From assembly GCF_002076895.1 (NCBI RefSeq), contig NZ_CP020465.1:2976001-3040000 (forward strand): a DNA stretch of 64,000 nucleotides, given 5' to 3'. The position numbers and the translations under genes are program-made. The notes beneath the pieces were generated by a model. It made no database searches, had not been told where the DNA came from, and saw only the letters and a list, made by a program, of their open reading frames with translations. Position 1 is the stretch's first letter; each line of letters begins with the position of its first letter. This DNA comes from Cognaticolwellia beringensis. Its GTDB lineage: Bacteria; Pseudomonadota; Gammaproteobacteria; Enterobacterales; Alteromonadaceae. Below are positions 19,475-28,626 of the stretch, piece by piece.

Positions 19475-20735
19475 AGTTATTAAGTTACGGGCCGCCGTAT
19501 TTGTTGGCTTATCTCTATTAATAAACACTTTAGTCAATACTAGTGCAATGGCTGAAGAATCTCAGGATAAGCAACAGGGCGTTAATATACTAGAAAGCTC
19601 TGATGTTCAGCAGCAAGAGTTACTAGTAGATTTGGCTATAAATGCAGAAATATTATCGCTAATAAGCTTGAGTGAGCAAAACAAAACCGCCGCACAAATA
19701 AAATTATTAGCGTTGAATGAGTCTTCGTTGACGCTTAATGTTGCAGAGCAATACTTATTAAATGTTATACGCGGCAATATTGCTAACTTACCAGGTCAAG
19801 AGCATAAAGTGATTAATTGGCTCAATAAAGCGATAAAGCTTGAGTCATCGCTGGCTAAAAAACAACTCGATACTCCGTTATTTGCTAATACTTACTTAAT
19901 ACTAGCCAACATTTATGAAAAAAAAGGCGAAGCTCAGAAGGCTTATGACAGTAAAAAACAATACATTGAAAAGTATTTTTCGCATTTAAAAGAACAAAAA
20001 GAACATCGTGTTAAGCAATTAAATGAAAAATACAATATAGAAAAAAAGCGTGAAGAAAATGAATTACTTACCCAGAATAGCCAGATAAAACATTATGCAC
20101 TAGCAAGTGCAGAGTCTGAACGCATTCAGCAGCATCGTAATATTACTATTTTTATTGTTGCTGGAATGGTCTTGTTTTTGCTGCTTTTACGACAGTTTAA
20201 AATTCGAAGAGCGTTAAAGTTGCTAGCAAAAAGAGATAGTTTAACGCGGTTGCCTAACCGTCGGTCTTTTTTTTCCAGTGGCGATACATATATGGCACAA
20301 GCACAGGCAGCTGATAAGGAACTGAGTGTTTTGATGATGGGCATCGATAGCTTTATAATGATCAACGATGAACTTGGTCATGATGTTGTCGACAAGGTTA
20401 TTTGTCGTGTTGCGGCGTTAGCAAGTGAGACTATGCGCTCTAGAGATTTTTTCTCCCGTATTAGTGATGAAGAGTTTGCCGCCATTTTGCCTGATGCGAG
20501 CATTGAGCAAGCGCGTGCAATTGCAGAACATATACGTGAAAAAATTCAAAACGACACCAAGGACAATCAATTAAATAATCTTGAAGTTACTGTCAGTATT
20601 GGTATTGCTAGCATTCAAGATGTTAAAGGCAACTTTGATAACTTATTACATGCGGCAGATATGGCTATGTATCAAGCAAAAGCCAATGGTCGTAACCAAG
20701 TATGTAGCTATTCTACCGATATAAAAGAAAATTAA
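19464..20735 (+). CDS. Degenerate GGDEF protein, probable c-di-GMP receptor
   Basis: A 423-aa envelope protein with a signal peptide (ending SAMA), a short TPR-like periplasmic part, a membrane helix (ITIFIVAGMVLFLLLL) and a GGDEF-fold domain. The signature is SDEEF (about residues 334-338) instead of GGDEF, and the first metal Asp of the IDID block is Gly (MMGIDSF), so catalysis is unlikely. The RxxD inhibitory site (RSRD) survives at the right spacing, so it may bind c-di-GMP. Start is GTG 19464 or ATG 19467, inside the end of the active cyclase gene. Confidence 0.82.
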   Translation: MMNKVIKLRAAVFVGLSLLINTLVNTSAMAEESQDKQQGVNILESSDVQQQELLVDLAINAEILSLISLSEQNKTAAQIKLLALNESSLTLNVAEQYLLNVIRGNIANLPGQEHKVINWLNKAIKLESSLAKKQLDTPLFANTYLILANIYEKKGEAQKAYDSKKQYIEKYFSHLKEQKEHRVKQLNEKYNIEKKREENELLTQNSQIKHYALASAESERIQQHRNITIFIVAGMVLFLLLLRQFKIRRALKLLAKRDSLTRLPNRRSFFSSGDTYMAQAQAADKELSVLMMGIDSFIMINDELGHDVVDKVICRVAALASETMRSRDFFSRISDEEFAAILPDASIEQARAIAEHIREKIQNDTKDNQLNNLEVTVSIGIASIQDVKGNFDNLLHAADMAMYQAKANGRNQVCSYSTDIKEN

Positions 20736-20874
20736 ATTATCAAATTTCTATGACATTTATCGCCTAAAAGTGTTCTTTCCACCGGTATAATCAGCTAAGC
20801 TACCCCCAGAACAATAATAATAAAAGTTACGCTTAATAATTCGGCATTAATCGAACTTTTTAGGAAAATACTTC

Positions 20875-23163
20875 ATGTCAGATGCAATCGACTTTAGTTT
20901 AGACGGTATTGAACAGCGCCCATTAAGACAGTTCACTGAAGAAGCATATTTAAATTACTCTATGTACGTCATTATGGATCGAGCATTACCGCATATTGGT
21001 GATGGCTTAAAACCGGTGCAACGTCGTATTGTTTATGCAATGTCTGAGCTTGGCTTGTCGGCATTAGCAAAATATAAAAAATCTGCCCGTACTGTTGGTG
21101 ACGTATTAGGTAAATTTCATCCCCATGGTGATTCTGCTTGCTATGAAGCTATGGTATTAATGGCGCAGCCATTCTCATATCGATACCCGTTAGTTGACGG
21201 GCAAGGTAACTGGGGCGCACCAGATGATCCAAAATCATTTGCCGCCATGCGTTACACCGAAGCGCGTTTATCACGCTTTAGTGAAGTTTTACTGGCAGAA
21301 TTAGGTCAAGGAACGGTTGATTGGTCGCCTAACTTTGATGGCACCATGAAGGAGCCTAAAACCTTACCTGCGCGTTTACCGCACATATTACTCAATGGTA
21401 TTACCGGCATTGCGGTGGGCATGGCGACAGATATACCACCACACAATGTCAGAGAAGTGGCCAACGCGTGTATTCACCTTATTGAACAGCCCAAAGCCGA
21501 GTTATCGGAACTACTCGACTTTATCAAAGGGCCAGATTACCCAACAGACGCTGAAATTATAACGCCTAAAGCCGATATTGAAAAAATCTATCGAACCGGT
21601 CGCGGCAGCATAAAAATGCGTGCTGTCTATGAACAGTTGCATGGCGAAGTGGTCATTACCGCACTGCCTCATCAGGCATCAGGTGGAAAAATATTAGAAC
21701 AAATCGCCAATCAAATGCAGGCTAAAAAGCTGCCAATGGTAGTTGATTTACGAGATGAATCTGATCATGAAAACCCAATTCGCTTAGTTGTTGTTCCACG
21801 TTCAAATCGTGTTGATATAGAACAACTTATGCAGCACTTGTTTGCCACCACAGATTTGGAAAAAAACTTTCGTGTGAATTTAAACATGATTGGTTTGAAC
21901 AATAAGCCTGCCGTTAAAGATATCAGAACAATATTAAGTGAATGGTTAGAGTATCGACGTGAAACTGTGCGTCGTCGCTTACAATATCGATTAGATAAAG
22001 TATTGGCACGCCTGCATCTTTTAGATGGTTTATTAATCGCCTATCTTAATATCGATGAAGTTATTGAGATAATTCGAGGCTATGATGACCCGAAAGCGGA
22101 GTTAATCTCACGTTTTGAACTTTCAGAACGCCAAGCCGAATCGATACTAGAAATTAAGCTTCGCCAACTTGCCAAGCTTGAAGAAATTAAGATCCGTGCT
22201 GAGCAAGCAGAACTCAATATAGAACGTGAATACCTTGAGAAAATTCTGGGCTCTAAAGTTCGCATGAATACCTTAATGAAAAAAGAAATTCTAGAAGCCG
22301 CTGAAAAATATGGCGATGATCGCCGCTCAGTTATTGTTGAGCGCAGTGAGGCGAAAGCCTTATCTGAAAAAGATCTTATGCCAAGTGAGTCAGTGACCGT
22401 CGTTGTATCTCAAAAAGGTTGGGCGCGTTGTGCTAAAGGTCATGACATTGACGCAGGAGCATTAAGCTATAAGTCAGGCGATGAATATTTATGCTCAGCC
22501 AAAGGGCGTAGTAATCGCCCTGTGGTGTTTATTGACTCCGCGGGTAGGGCATATGCCACTGACGCCCATAGTCTTCCCACAGCGCGTAGCCAAGGTGAAC
22601 CGCTAACTGGGCGTTTTAATTTGGCCAGTGGTGAATACTTTGAAAAAGTACTTATGGCCGATGACGAATGCCGTTACCTATTAAGCAGTGATGCAGGCTA
22701 TGGTTTTGTTGGTAGCTTTGCCGATATGGTTAGTCGTAATAAAAATGGTAAGGCATTATTAAGTTTATCTGCGGCCGCGAAGGTGATGACGCCAAAAGTG
22801 ATCAGCAATTTAGATACAGAGTTAGTGCTTTCAATTACTTCGGAAGGACGCATGCTGGTTTTCCCGATTAAAGACTTACCCATTTTAAGTAAAGGTAAAG
22901 GCAATAAAATCATTAACATTCCTACCGCAAGAGCAAAAGCGCGCGAAGAATATGTAACACTGCTCGAAGTTTTACCGCCTGATAGCGCTGTTACCTTGCA
23001 TGCTGGTAAGCGCAAGCTAACACTAAAAGCTAGCGATATTGAGCATTATAAAGGTGAGCGAGGTCGTCGAGGTAATAAACTACCAAGAGGCCTACAGCGG
23101 GTTGACCATATTGTTGTAGAACAGCCAGCTACGGATATTGAGACTGAAATCCCTGAGGTTTAA
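20875..23163 (+). CDS. parC: DNA topoisomerase IV subunit A
   Basis: The DNA-cleaving subunit of topoisomerase IV. The 762-aa protein begins with the winged-helix/tower core ([44 protein letters not shown] with the active-site Tyr). The C-terminal beta-pinwheel follows from about residue 500. The quinolone-region Ser and Glu (in [10 protein letters not shown]) are the wild-type residues. AGGA lies nine bases before the ATG, and a clear terminator follows the gene. Length is normal for the family (752 in E. coli). Confidence 0.97.
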   Translation: MSDAIDFSLDGIEQRPLRQFTEEAYLNYSMYVIMDRALPHIGDGLKPVQRRIVYAMSELGLSALAKYKKSARTVGDVLGKFHPHGDSACYEAMVLMAQPFSYRYPLVDGQGNWGAPDDPKSFAAMRYTEARLSRFSEVLLAELGQGTVDWSPNFDGTMKEPKTLPARLPHILLNGITGIAVGMATDIPPHNVREVANACIHLIEQPKAELSELLDFIKGPDYPTDAEIITPKADIEKIYRTGRGSIKMRAVYEQLHGEVVITALPHQASGGKILEQIANQMQAKKLPMVVDLRDESDHENPIRLVVVPRSNRVDIEQLMQHLFATTDLEKNFRVNLNMIGLNNKPAVKDIRTILSEWLEYRRETVRRRLQYRLDKVLARLHLLDGLLIAYLNIDEVIEIIRGYDDPKAELISRFELSERQAESILEIKLRQLAKLEEIKIRAEQAELNIEREYLEKILGSKVRMNTLMKKEILEAAEKYGDDRRSVIVERSEAKALSEKDLMPSESVTVVVSQKGWARCAKGHDIDAGALSYKSGDEYLCSAKGRSNRPVVFIDSAGRAYATDAHSLPTARSQGEPLTGRFNLASGEYFEKVLMADDECRYLLSSDAGYGFVGSFADMVSRNKNGKALLSLSAAAKVMTPKVISNLDTELVLSITSEGRMLVFPIKDLPILSKGKGNKIINIPTARAKAREEYVTLLEVLPPDSAVTLHAGKRKLTLKASDIEHYKGERGRRGNKLPRGLQRVDHIVVEQPATDIETEIPEV

Positions 23164-23185
23164 TATCTCACTGTGATTACTTATC

Positions 23186-23217
23186 AAGCCTTAAGATTTA
23201 TTTCTTAGGGCTTTTTT
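23186..23217 (+). terminator. Rho-independent terminator after parC
   Basis: AAGCCTTAAGA pairs with TCTTAGGGCTT (one G-U pair) and runs into TTTTTT, 23 bp past the parC stop codon. Confidence 0.85.
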
Positions 23218-23382
23218 ATGTTTGCCAGCTTGGCTGATTAAATTGATGGGGTGAATCAATGGGGTCAGAGTTGTTGGTCTTAGATTATTGTTGTGCAGTC
23301 ATAATTTATTTTTATCAAAGAGCTATAGAAAACTAAGAGAAGGGTATGAATTATTATTGAATATTACAGCGACAATACGTTA

Positions 23383-23518
23383 GACATAAAAAAACCGCAT
23401 TTAAGCGGTTTTTTCAATATAGACTGTGACCAATCTATTGCCAAATCTAAAAGTTACTAGGTATAACTAGTATACTAAAAAAGGACTTTATTTTGGTGGG
23501 GCGGGGGGGAATCGAACC
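23383..23518. repeat. Island-boundary module A: terminator plus tmRNA 3' end
   Basis: First of three related ~130-bp modules (others at 26247 and 28372). Each holds a hairpin CCGC..TTAA..GCGG with T run, the shared words CCAAATCTA and AGTTACTAGGTATAAC, and ends in the 3' terminus of a tmRNA on the minus strand (T-loop TTCGATT, acceptor, CCA at 23494). The similarity stops inside the T-loop, where ssrA-targeting tyrosine integrases usually cross over. This is read as an attachment-site remnant marking the left edge of the island stack. AATGGGGTCAGAG lies about 120 bp before it. Confidence 0.7.
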
Positions 23519-23706
23519 TTTGTAAAACATAATTATATCAGTGCCTTAGTAGTGGTATTGGTAAAACAAGTTCTAAATGAAAATTTTATATATCTTTATT
23601 TAGGGAAAATATTTTTTGAATTAAACTAATTATCTAACTATAACCACTAAATGGATGGTTTAATATATAAAGTAGATATTTCATGATTTGTAAGTAAACT
23701 CCAAAT

Positions 23707-24393
23707 TTATATATTAGGAATTATATCTCTTATTAAGTCACCTAGATTTGAGCCTAGGTTATTTATAATACTATCTTTATTATTAGTAAATAGCCTTTCT
23801 TGTTCTAAAGCTTTTCTAATGTTTTCAAGGCTAACTATATTAGTGTTAAATTTCCCTGCTTTTTTTGAATAACCATTTATTAATTGATTTGAAAGCTCTT
23901 TGTCGATGTAACGTCTCTTTTTAGAAGAGGTTTCCCATTTGTTTCTATATAAAACACCTTGGTCGTAAGTACTAATATCAACAATATGTAGTAGTAACCA
24001 AAACTCAAATAATGGATTGCAAATCGCTAAAAAATATCCCTTACTGTCACAAATAGGCATAATTTCTTTGATTTGTTTTTTACGAGCTTCATCATCACTT
24101 TCTGTATCACAGACTATCCATAATTTGTCATAATCTGATTTGTAATCATATTTATCTTTTATGAAGCTTTCCAAATTATCCATGACTTGCTGAGGCGCGC
24201 TTTTATTATCATCTTTAGGAACAACACCTATCTCTATTAATGCAGGTATATGTTCATTTAACTTCTTTTTTATTGTGTTAAAGTACTCAGGTTCAGTGTT
24301 TCTGCCTTCGCAAGAGATAATAATAACTATCTTAGGATTCTCCACTCCAACGTCATATATTGGCTCACCAAAAGCTCTATCTTTAAACCCCAT
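23707..24393 (-). CDS. RloB-like protein, probable effector of an AAA ATPase defence pair
   Basis: A 228-aa protein of the RloB-like family. The family signatures are SCEGRNTEPEYF (Glu29), an acidic VCDTESDD block and NPLFEFWLLLH in the second half. The Glu plus D-x-E-x-D layout suggests a metal-dependent Toprim-like nuclease fold, but the family is poorly characterised. Start ATG 24393 was chosen over the longer frame (24447) because AGGGA lies eight bases before it and it overlaps the ATPase stop by 11 bases, a normal coupled arrangement. With the ATPase it resembles two-gene anti-phage pairs (AbiL-like, PARIS-like). Confidence 0.7.
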   Translation of the reverse strand: MGFKDRAFGEPIYDVGVENPKIVIIISCEGRNTEPEYFNTIKKKLNEHIPALIEIGVVPKDDNKSAPQQVMDNLESFIKDKYDYKSDYDKLWIVCDTESDDEARKKQIKEIMPICDSKGYFLAICNPLFEFWLLLHIVDISTYDQGVLYRNKWETSSKKRRYIDKELSNQLINGYSKKAGKFNTNIVSLENIRKALEQERLFTNNKDSIINNLGSNLGDLIRDIIPNI

Positions 24394-25723
24394 TCTCGAT
24401 ATCCCTATCAATTTCATCAAATAACTTAAATATAGGGACAGCCCCATACCTACCTAACAAGTATGCTTTTTCAATTTTGCTATCATATCGAATTTTAAAT
24501 TTATTTAGAGAGAATAAGTTTGACATACCTTCATCATTTTTCTCAACAAACCAAATTTCATCTCTTCTTAGCAGCTCTAAATCCAATAGAGTCGATTCAT
24601 GAGTTGTCACAATAAACTGCGATTTTGATTTATTTAACTTGTAAAATAATTCGAAAAACTCTTTCGTCAATTTGGGGTGTAAACTCCTATCAAACTCATC
24701 GATGATTATTGTAAAATCCTCTGAAAATTTATTTATCAATGGAATGAAATCTAATAATCTTTTAGTACCATCCGATTCATCTTTTAATTCAAAAATATGC
24801 TTTTGAGTCTTACCATGTACTAAACCTAATTTTTTTACCTTAAGGTCACCAGAAATATCTTTGTAAACAGTTATAAAATAGTTTTTTCTTTCGTCATTTA
24901 TGTATATCTCTTTAACATCTTTTTTCGACATTACAGCTTCAATTTCAGCTTTAAATTCTTCAGGCATATTTTTAAAGTTACTATCGAAATCTTCGTCAAT
25001 ACTCTCAATATCAACAATACCTGTATCAAATTTGCATAAATATTTAGAAAGGTTATCTGTATGATCATTGCTTATATGTCCCATTCCAGAAAATCTACTT
25101 TCAGGGTATAAAACTATTAATTTTTCATCAAACCAATTATGTAATGCATTGAAAATTTTAACGCCTTCGTATTCTAATTCTTTGTCTGCAATTTCAGTTA
25201 AAAACAATTGACTTTTTTGATTCTTCATATCGTCTTTATATATATCGAATCGAGCCCTAATTTCTGGATGTCTAAGTTGACTTCCAAATTCAATGTTAGA
25301 ACCATTTTTTTGAAAAATTAAATTAGGTTTAGCTTTTCCAATTTCATAAAGCCATTCTTCTTGAATTTCTTTTTCTTTTAGTAATGAGCTGAAACCATAG
25401 GAATAAAAAAGCCCTTGCAGCTCTACTTCAAATTCAAATGTTGTTTTTTTAGTAAGGTGAGCATCATCTAGTCTAAAGTGTCTATTATATGTATCAACAT
25501 CATTTAGACCTTTAGTTATAATTTTTTTAGCATAATCAATTGCTTTAATTAAATTTGATTTACCTGATGCGTTTGCACCATAGATTACCGCTGACTTTAG
25601 CAGTTTTACATTACTAAAATTTGTCACATGGTCAGGTAAAACTTCAGTTCGACTTGCTGTCATATCAAGACTTTGCTCACCTTTAAATGACGCAAAATTC
25701 TCCACAGTGAATCTTTTTAACAC
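24383..25723 (-). CDS. AAA/ABC-type ATPase (OLD-like) of a two-gene defence module
   Basis: A 446-aa AAA_15/AAA_21-type ATPase. The start MLKRFTVENFASFKGEQSLDM is typical of these SMC-related proteins. Walker A is GANASGKSN (near residue 50) and Walker B is FTIIIDEFDRSLHP, followed by the H-loop in FIVTTHESTLLD. Start is GTG 25723 with GGGA five bases upstream. The downstream RloB-like gene overlaps its end. The pair lies alone between two island-boundary modules, which fits a transferable anti-phage cassette; function is inferred from family and context. Confidence 0.75.
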   Translation of the reverse strand: MLKRFTVENFASFKGEQSLDMTASRTEVLPDHVTNFSNVKLLKSAVIYGANASGKSNLIKAIDYAKKIITKGLNDVDTYNRHFRLDDAHLTKKTTFEFEVELQGLFYSYGFSSLLKEKEIQEEWLYEIGKAKPNLIFQKNGSNIEFGSQLRHPEIRARFDIYKDDMKNQKSQLFLTEIADKELEYEGVKIFNALHNWFDEKLIVLYPESRFSGMGHISNDHTDNLSKYLCKFDTGIVDIESIDEDFDSNFKNMPEEFKAEIEAVMSKKDVKEIYINDERKNYFITVYKDISGDLKVKKLGLVHGKTQKHIFELKDESDGTKRLLDFIPLINKFSEDFTIIIDEFDRSLHPKLTKEFFELFYKLNKSKSQFIVTTHESTLLDLELLRRDEIWFVEKNDEGMSNLFSLNKFKIRYDSKIEKAYLLGRYGAVPIFKLFDEIDRDIENGV

Positions 25724-26006
25724 ACATTTCCCTTATATATTGTATTTTTCAGAGATATATTCTCTAAGTAAGGTAAGTTTAACATCAAAGTTGGATAGTG
25801 CGAGAAAAATATTAAACTAGTTAATTTTATTTTTAACTTTCTAATTCAGGAAGTGATAATACTTAATTAACTTCTCAAAAGAATTATTTTTTAGCTACGA
25901 ATTCATCATTTTTGGGGAGTGATAACAAAACCACAGAAAGATGCCACATCAGTTAAGCATAAATACTATTTAACTATTTTTTACTTGGTGGAATATAATT
26001 ATCCTA
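25724..26006. other. Upstream region of the ATPase/RloB pair
   Basis: About 280 AT-rich bases with no gene. They presumably hold the promoter of the two-gene module. No clear operator was seen. Confidence 0.4.
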
Positions 26007-26234
26007 TTATTTGTTTTCAGGTATCCAACGTGCGTAAGTACTTAAAGTCATAGCTATATCACTGTGTCCTAATTGTCTAGCTACCCATGCAATAGGCTTA
26101 TTTTCGGTCAGCATAGTTGAAGCATAGGTATGACGAGTATTGTATTGTTTACGAAACTTAATCCCTGATCTTTTAAGGGCAGGTTGCCAGCAATTATGAT
26201 AAATAGCGCGATTATTAAATGGGGTCAGGTACAC
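26007..26234 (-). pseudogene. C-terminal stub of a tyrosine recombinase (integrase)
   Basis: Only the last 70 or so residues of a phage-type integrase remain: NTRHTYASTMLTENKPIAWVARQLGHSDIAMTLSTYARW, carrying box II and the catalytic Tyr. The core R and the N-terminal domains are missing. The apparent start (ATG TAC CTG ACC CCA) is in fact the reverse of the ACACAT-type repeat at 26219-26235, so the gene was cut where that repeat begins. It was probably the integrase of the island now holding the ATPase/RloB pair. Confidence 0.75.
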
Positions 26235-26246
26235 ATTTAAATTTCA

Positions 26247-26382
26247 GACATAAAAAAACCGCAATTAAGCGGTTTTTTCAATATAGACTGTTATCAATCT
26301 ATTGCCAAATCTAAAAGTTACTAGGTATAACTAATGGATTGAAAAAGGCCTTTATTTTGATGGGCGGGGGTGAATCGAACCC
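26247..26382. repeat. Island-boundary module B
   Basis: Second copy of the module: the GCGG hairpin terminator at 26257-26278, the CCAAATCTA and AGTTACTAGGTATAAC words, and the tmRNA 3' end on the minus strand. Unlike A and C, the similarity to tmRNA continues beyond the T-loop. The 3' terminus reads CCCATCA instead of ending in CCA, and the T-stem has a mismatch (TTCGATTCA). GGGGTCAGGTACACATT lies just before it, as in module C. Confidence 0.7.
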
Positions 26383-26640
26383 CCGTCCAAAAAACCTACA
26401 TCTTCGGTGGATGTGTTAAGTATTTGATTGTACTTAAAGTAAATAATATTCTTTAAAATAGTCTTGTAGAGCTAGGTTAAAGTTGATCCACATTGTTGTG
26501 GAGCTATATACGAGCTTTAATATATCTGTGTTAAAACCTTGGGAAAGATATTATTGAAAACGAGCTTTTATCTATAATATTTTATAGAACTTAGTAGTTC
26601 GAGGGAAATCTTTGGATAAAACCCTCGTATCCTTCATCGA
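26358..26640 (-). ncRNA. ssrA: Degenerate tmRNA (ssrA) gene or 3' fragment
   Basis: Reading the minus strand, the last 70 bases match the conserved 3' end of bacterial tmRNA: ACCGAAGATGTAGG, TTTTTTGGACGGGGG, TTCGATT, then the acceptor strand. Further upstream there are hairpins (TCCACAACAATGTGGA; CGAGGG..CCCTCG), but I find no tag reading frame ending in ALAA or a similar tag, and no standard 5' domain. With the TCA end, this looks like a remnant, or a very divergent island-borne copy. A working ssrA should be elsewhere. The 5' limit given is approximate. Confidence 0.45.
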
Positions 26641-26701
26641 CTATGATGCGAAAGAGCCTAATTTTTTGATTTTAAATTTTTAAGCCCTTCTTAGCTTAAT
26701 A

Positions 26702-27907
26702 CTAAGAGTGTAAATGAATAGGTATAACGGCCTTCAAACGCTCTAGATCGCCATCGCCAACGCCATGTTCTTTGAAGTAGTATGGCCATTGAGATACTAA
26801 GTCCAAGACCTCTTTGATAATTTTTTCTGCTTTAAAACGCTTTAAGCCAAATCGTTCTGATTGCGACAGCAAGTTTGCAATAGTCCCATTACGCCCATCT
26901 AGTCCAATACCAATTCCATGTTGATTATTTGCATTAATTGGAAGAACGTCATATGCAGGAGATAAACGCCAGTCTTTGTTTTTAAATGAATACAAAAATG
27001 CGTGATTACGAGTATGATCATCCGTATTGCCTATTAAAACGTTGAACACCATTCGATGGAATAATTCTGAAGCATCATCTGGAACGCTACTATGCTTCAA
27101 AATGAATTCAGATAAAAAACCGTAGCTATAACGTTCAACTAGCGAAGAGTTATTTACTGAACGTAAATTTATTAGTGAATTTGCACTAATAAAATGGTGA
27201 GTTGGTCGAGTACCTAACAAATCAAAACGCTCGACAAGTAATACATCTCCATTGTCTGTTTCTAATACTTTGGTAGTCGCAACTCGGCTAGTTAGTTCTT
27301 TCAACATATTCATAGAAGCATGTTCTACTTTTGCGTGATTAAATAAGTCATCTGGACGATTAAATTTCGCTAAATATGTGATGCCAGCATCTGATACAGT
27401 TGTTTTTGGCCTAGCTCCCCCCATACTTGAACCATATTCAAAAGCTTTTTTAGCTTCTATTGGAATTTCTTCATCATTTAATATGGCATCCTTAGCTTTT
27501 AGTAACATTGGAATATCGCCCAATGTATTTTTATTTACTTTTGATTTTGAAGAGCTACTAGAAAGACTAAAAACTAATGAACCAACACCCATACCTGCAC
27601 CAGCTAGCAAAAATTCAATAGGATCTTTAGGTTTGGTTTTATGCAATGAAAGTATAATCTTCTCTCCCCAAGAATCAGCTCCAGCATCTAAAAGAACGCC
27701 AAATACACCTTTTTGATTGGTTGTTGAGAATATATTGCCATTAAGAGGTAAGTTAAGTGGGTCAAGTGCAAAAGCGTCATCTCTTAATAGATAGCTTTTT
27801 CCATATCGAAACTCACCATATTTTTTTTTAGAATCAAGCGTAACAACCCCACAAACGATAGGTCTATCTTCAAGGCCATCAATAAATACAAATGCTCTAG
27901 AAGTCAT
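26702..27907 (-). CDS. hipA: HipA family toxin (Ser/Thr kinase)
   Basis: The kinase toxin of a type II TA pair; HipA proteins phosphorylate targets such as glutamyl-tRNA synthetase and slow growth. The 401-aa form has the P-loop-like GSSMGGARPK, the catalytic NVLIGNTDDHTRNHAFLY and the metal-site LSPAYDVLP. ATG 27907 was chosen because GAGGAA lies seven bases upstream and it overlaps the hipB stop by 11 bases; the longer frame to 27976 would run well into hipB. It is transcribed with hipB from the repeated-operator region. Confidence 0.88.
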   Translation of the reverse strand: MTSRAFVFIDGLEDRPIVCGVVTLDSKKKYGEFRYGKSYLLRDDAFALDPLNLPLNGNIFSTTNQKGVFGVLLDAGADSWGEKIILSLHKTKPKDPIEFLLAGAGMGVGSLVFSLSSSSSKSKVNKNTLGDIPMLLKAKDAILNDEEIPIEAKKAFEYGSSMGGARPKTTVSDAGITYLAKFNRPDDLFNHAKVEHASMNMLKELTSRVATTKVLETDNGDVLLVERFDLLGTRPTHHFISANSLINLRSVNNSSLVERYSYGFLSEFILKHSSVPDDASELFHRMVFNVLIGNTDDHTRNHAFLYSFKNKDWRLSPAYDVLPINANNQHGIGIGLDGRNGTIANLLSQSERFGLKRFKAEKIIKEVLDLVSQWPYYFKEHGVGDGDLERLKAVIPIHLHS

Positions 27908-28190
27908 TGGATAGTTCCTCACGAGTCTTTCTCGATTTGCGTGAGCGGTTAGTTTCAAGTAATTCGAAACGTTCATTAACTGCTTCTTGTATTAGATCCG
28001 CTAAATCTAAAAAGGAGATTACTTTAAATAATGCTTTAGAATTCACTCCAATACCACGTTCAATAGATGATATTGTTGTACGACTTACACCTACTCTTTT
28101 TCCAAGTTCAGTTTGATCCATTGTTTCAGATCTTACACTCTTAACAAGCTTACCAATTGATATTAGTAGAAAATCAGTGTCTTTATGCAT
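27897..28190 (-). CDS. hipB: HipB family antitoxin, XRE-type repressor
   Basis: A 97-aa helix-turn-helix protein (LGKRVGVSRTTISSIERGIG) that neutralises HipA and represses the operon. It precedes hipA with an 11-base overlap, the standard antitoxin-first order. Its start codon sits inside the first of three AT-rich operator copies (28185-28300), which fits autoregulation. The C-terminal tail (FELLETNRSRKSRKTREELSNDF) is charged and probably flexible. Confidence 0.88.
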   Translation of the reverse strand: MHKDTDFLLISIGKLVKSVRSETMDQTELGKRVGVSRTTISSIERGIGVNSKALFKVISFLDLADLIQEAVNERFELLETNRSRKSRKTREELSNDF

Positions 28191-28300
28191 TATATTTAAA
28201 TCATTGCCTGCTTATGCGTTAAATATAACTCATAAGTGTTGTTGTATCAATAATGATTTAAATATAATGCATTACCCCTTAATGCGTTATATTTAAATCA
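28185..28300. promoter_or_regulatory. hipBA operator: hipBA operator region with three repeated sites
   Basis: The word ATGATTTAAATATAATGCAT occurs at 28253-28272, its reverse complement at 28185-28204 (over the hipB start), and a near-identical copy (ATGCGTTATATTTAAATCA) at 28282-28300. A shorter related site GCGTTAAATATAAC lies at 28217-28230. This array is read as the binding sites for HipB. Confidence 0.65.
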
Positions 28301-28371
28301 AAAGCTTGGGAAATCTACATGTCTAAATGTATTCAATGGGGTCAGGTACACATTAAACTCCAGACATAAAA

Positions 28372-28497
28372 AAACCGCCATTAAGCGGTTTTTTTTATCA
28401 TAGTCTGTTACCAGACTATGGCCAAATCTATAAGTTACTAGGTATAACGAATAAACTAAAAAAGGACTTTATTTTGGTGGAGCGGGGGGGAATCGAG
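28372..28497. repeat. Island-boundary module C
   Basis: Third copy: hairpin CCGCCATTAAGCGG with T run, CCAAATCTA and AGTTACTAGGTATAAC words, then the minus-strand tmRNA 3' end (CCA at 28475, acceptor, T-loop TTCGATT cut at 28496). Similarity ends in the T-loop exactly as in copy A. GGGGTCAGGTACACATT at 28337-28353 precedes it. It lies between hipBA and the integrase of the mobilizable element, so it is probably that element's left attachment site. Confidence 0.7.
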
Positions 28498-28626
28498 TTA
28501 TAACTTTATCTTGTTGAATTTATTTGTAAATATTATCTTTTTGTTTTTATATATGCCTATTGGCATGCCTAAATATTAATGCTTATTAAAGAAAGCTAAA
28601 TCGATAATTTAAAAATTTTAAATTTT

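Noticed and set aside
20950..21300. Quinolone-resistance change in parC
   Set aside because: The Ser and Glu positions in the [10 protein letters not shown] block are the wild-type residues.
24393..24447. Longer start for the RloB-like gene
   Set aside because: It would overlap the ATPase by 65 bases; the shorter start has a ribosome site and normal overlap.
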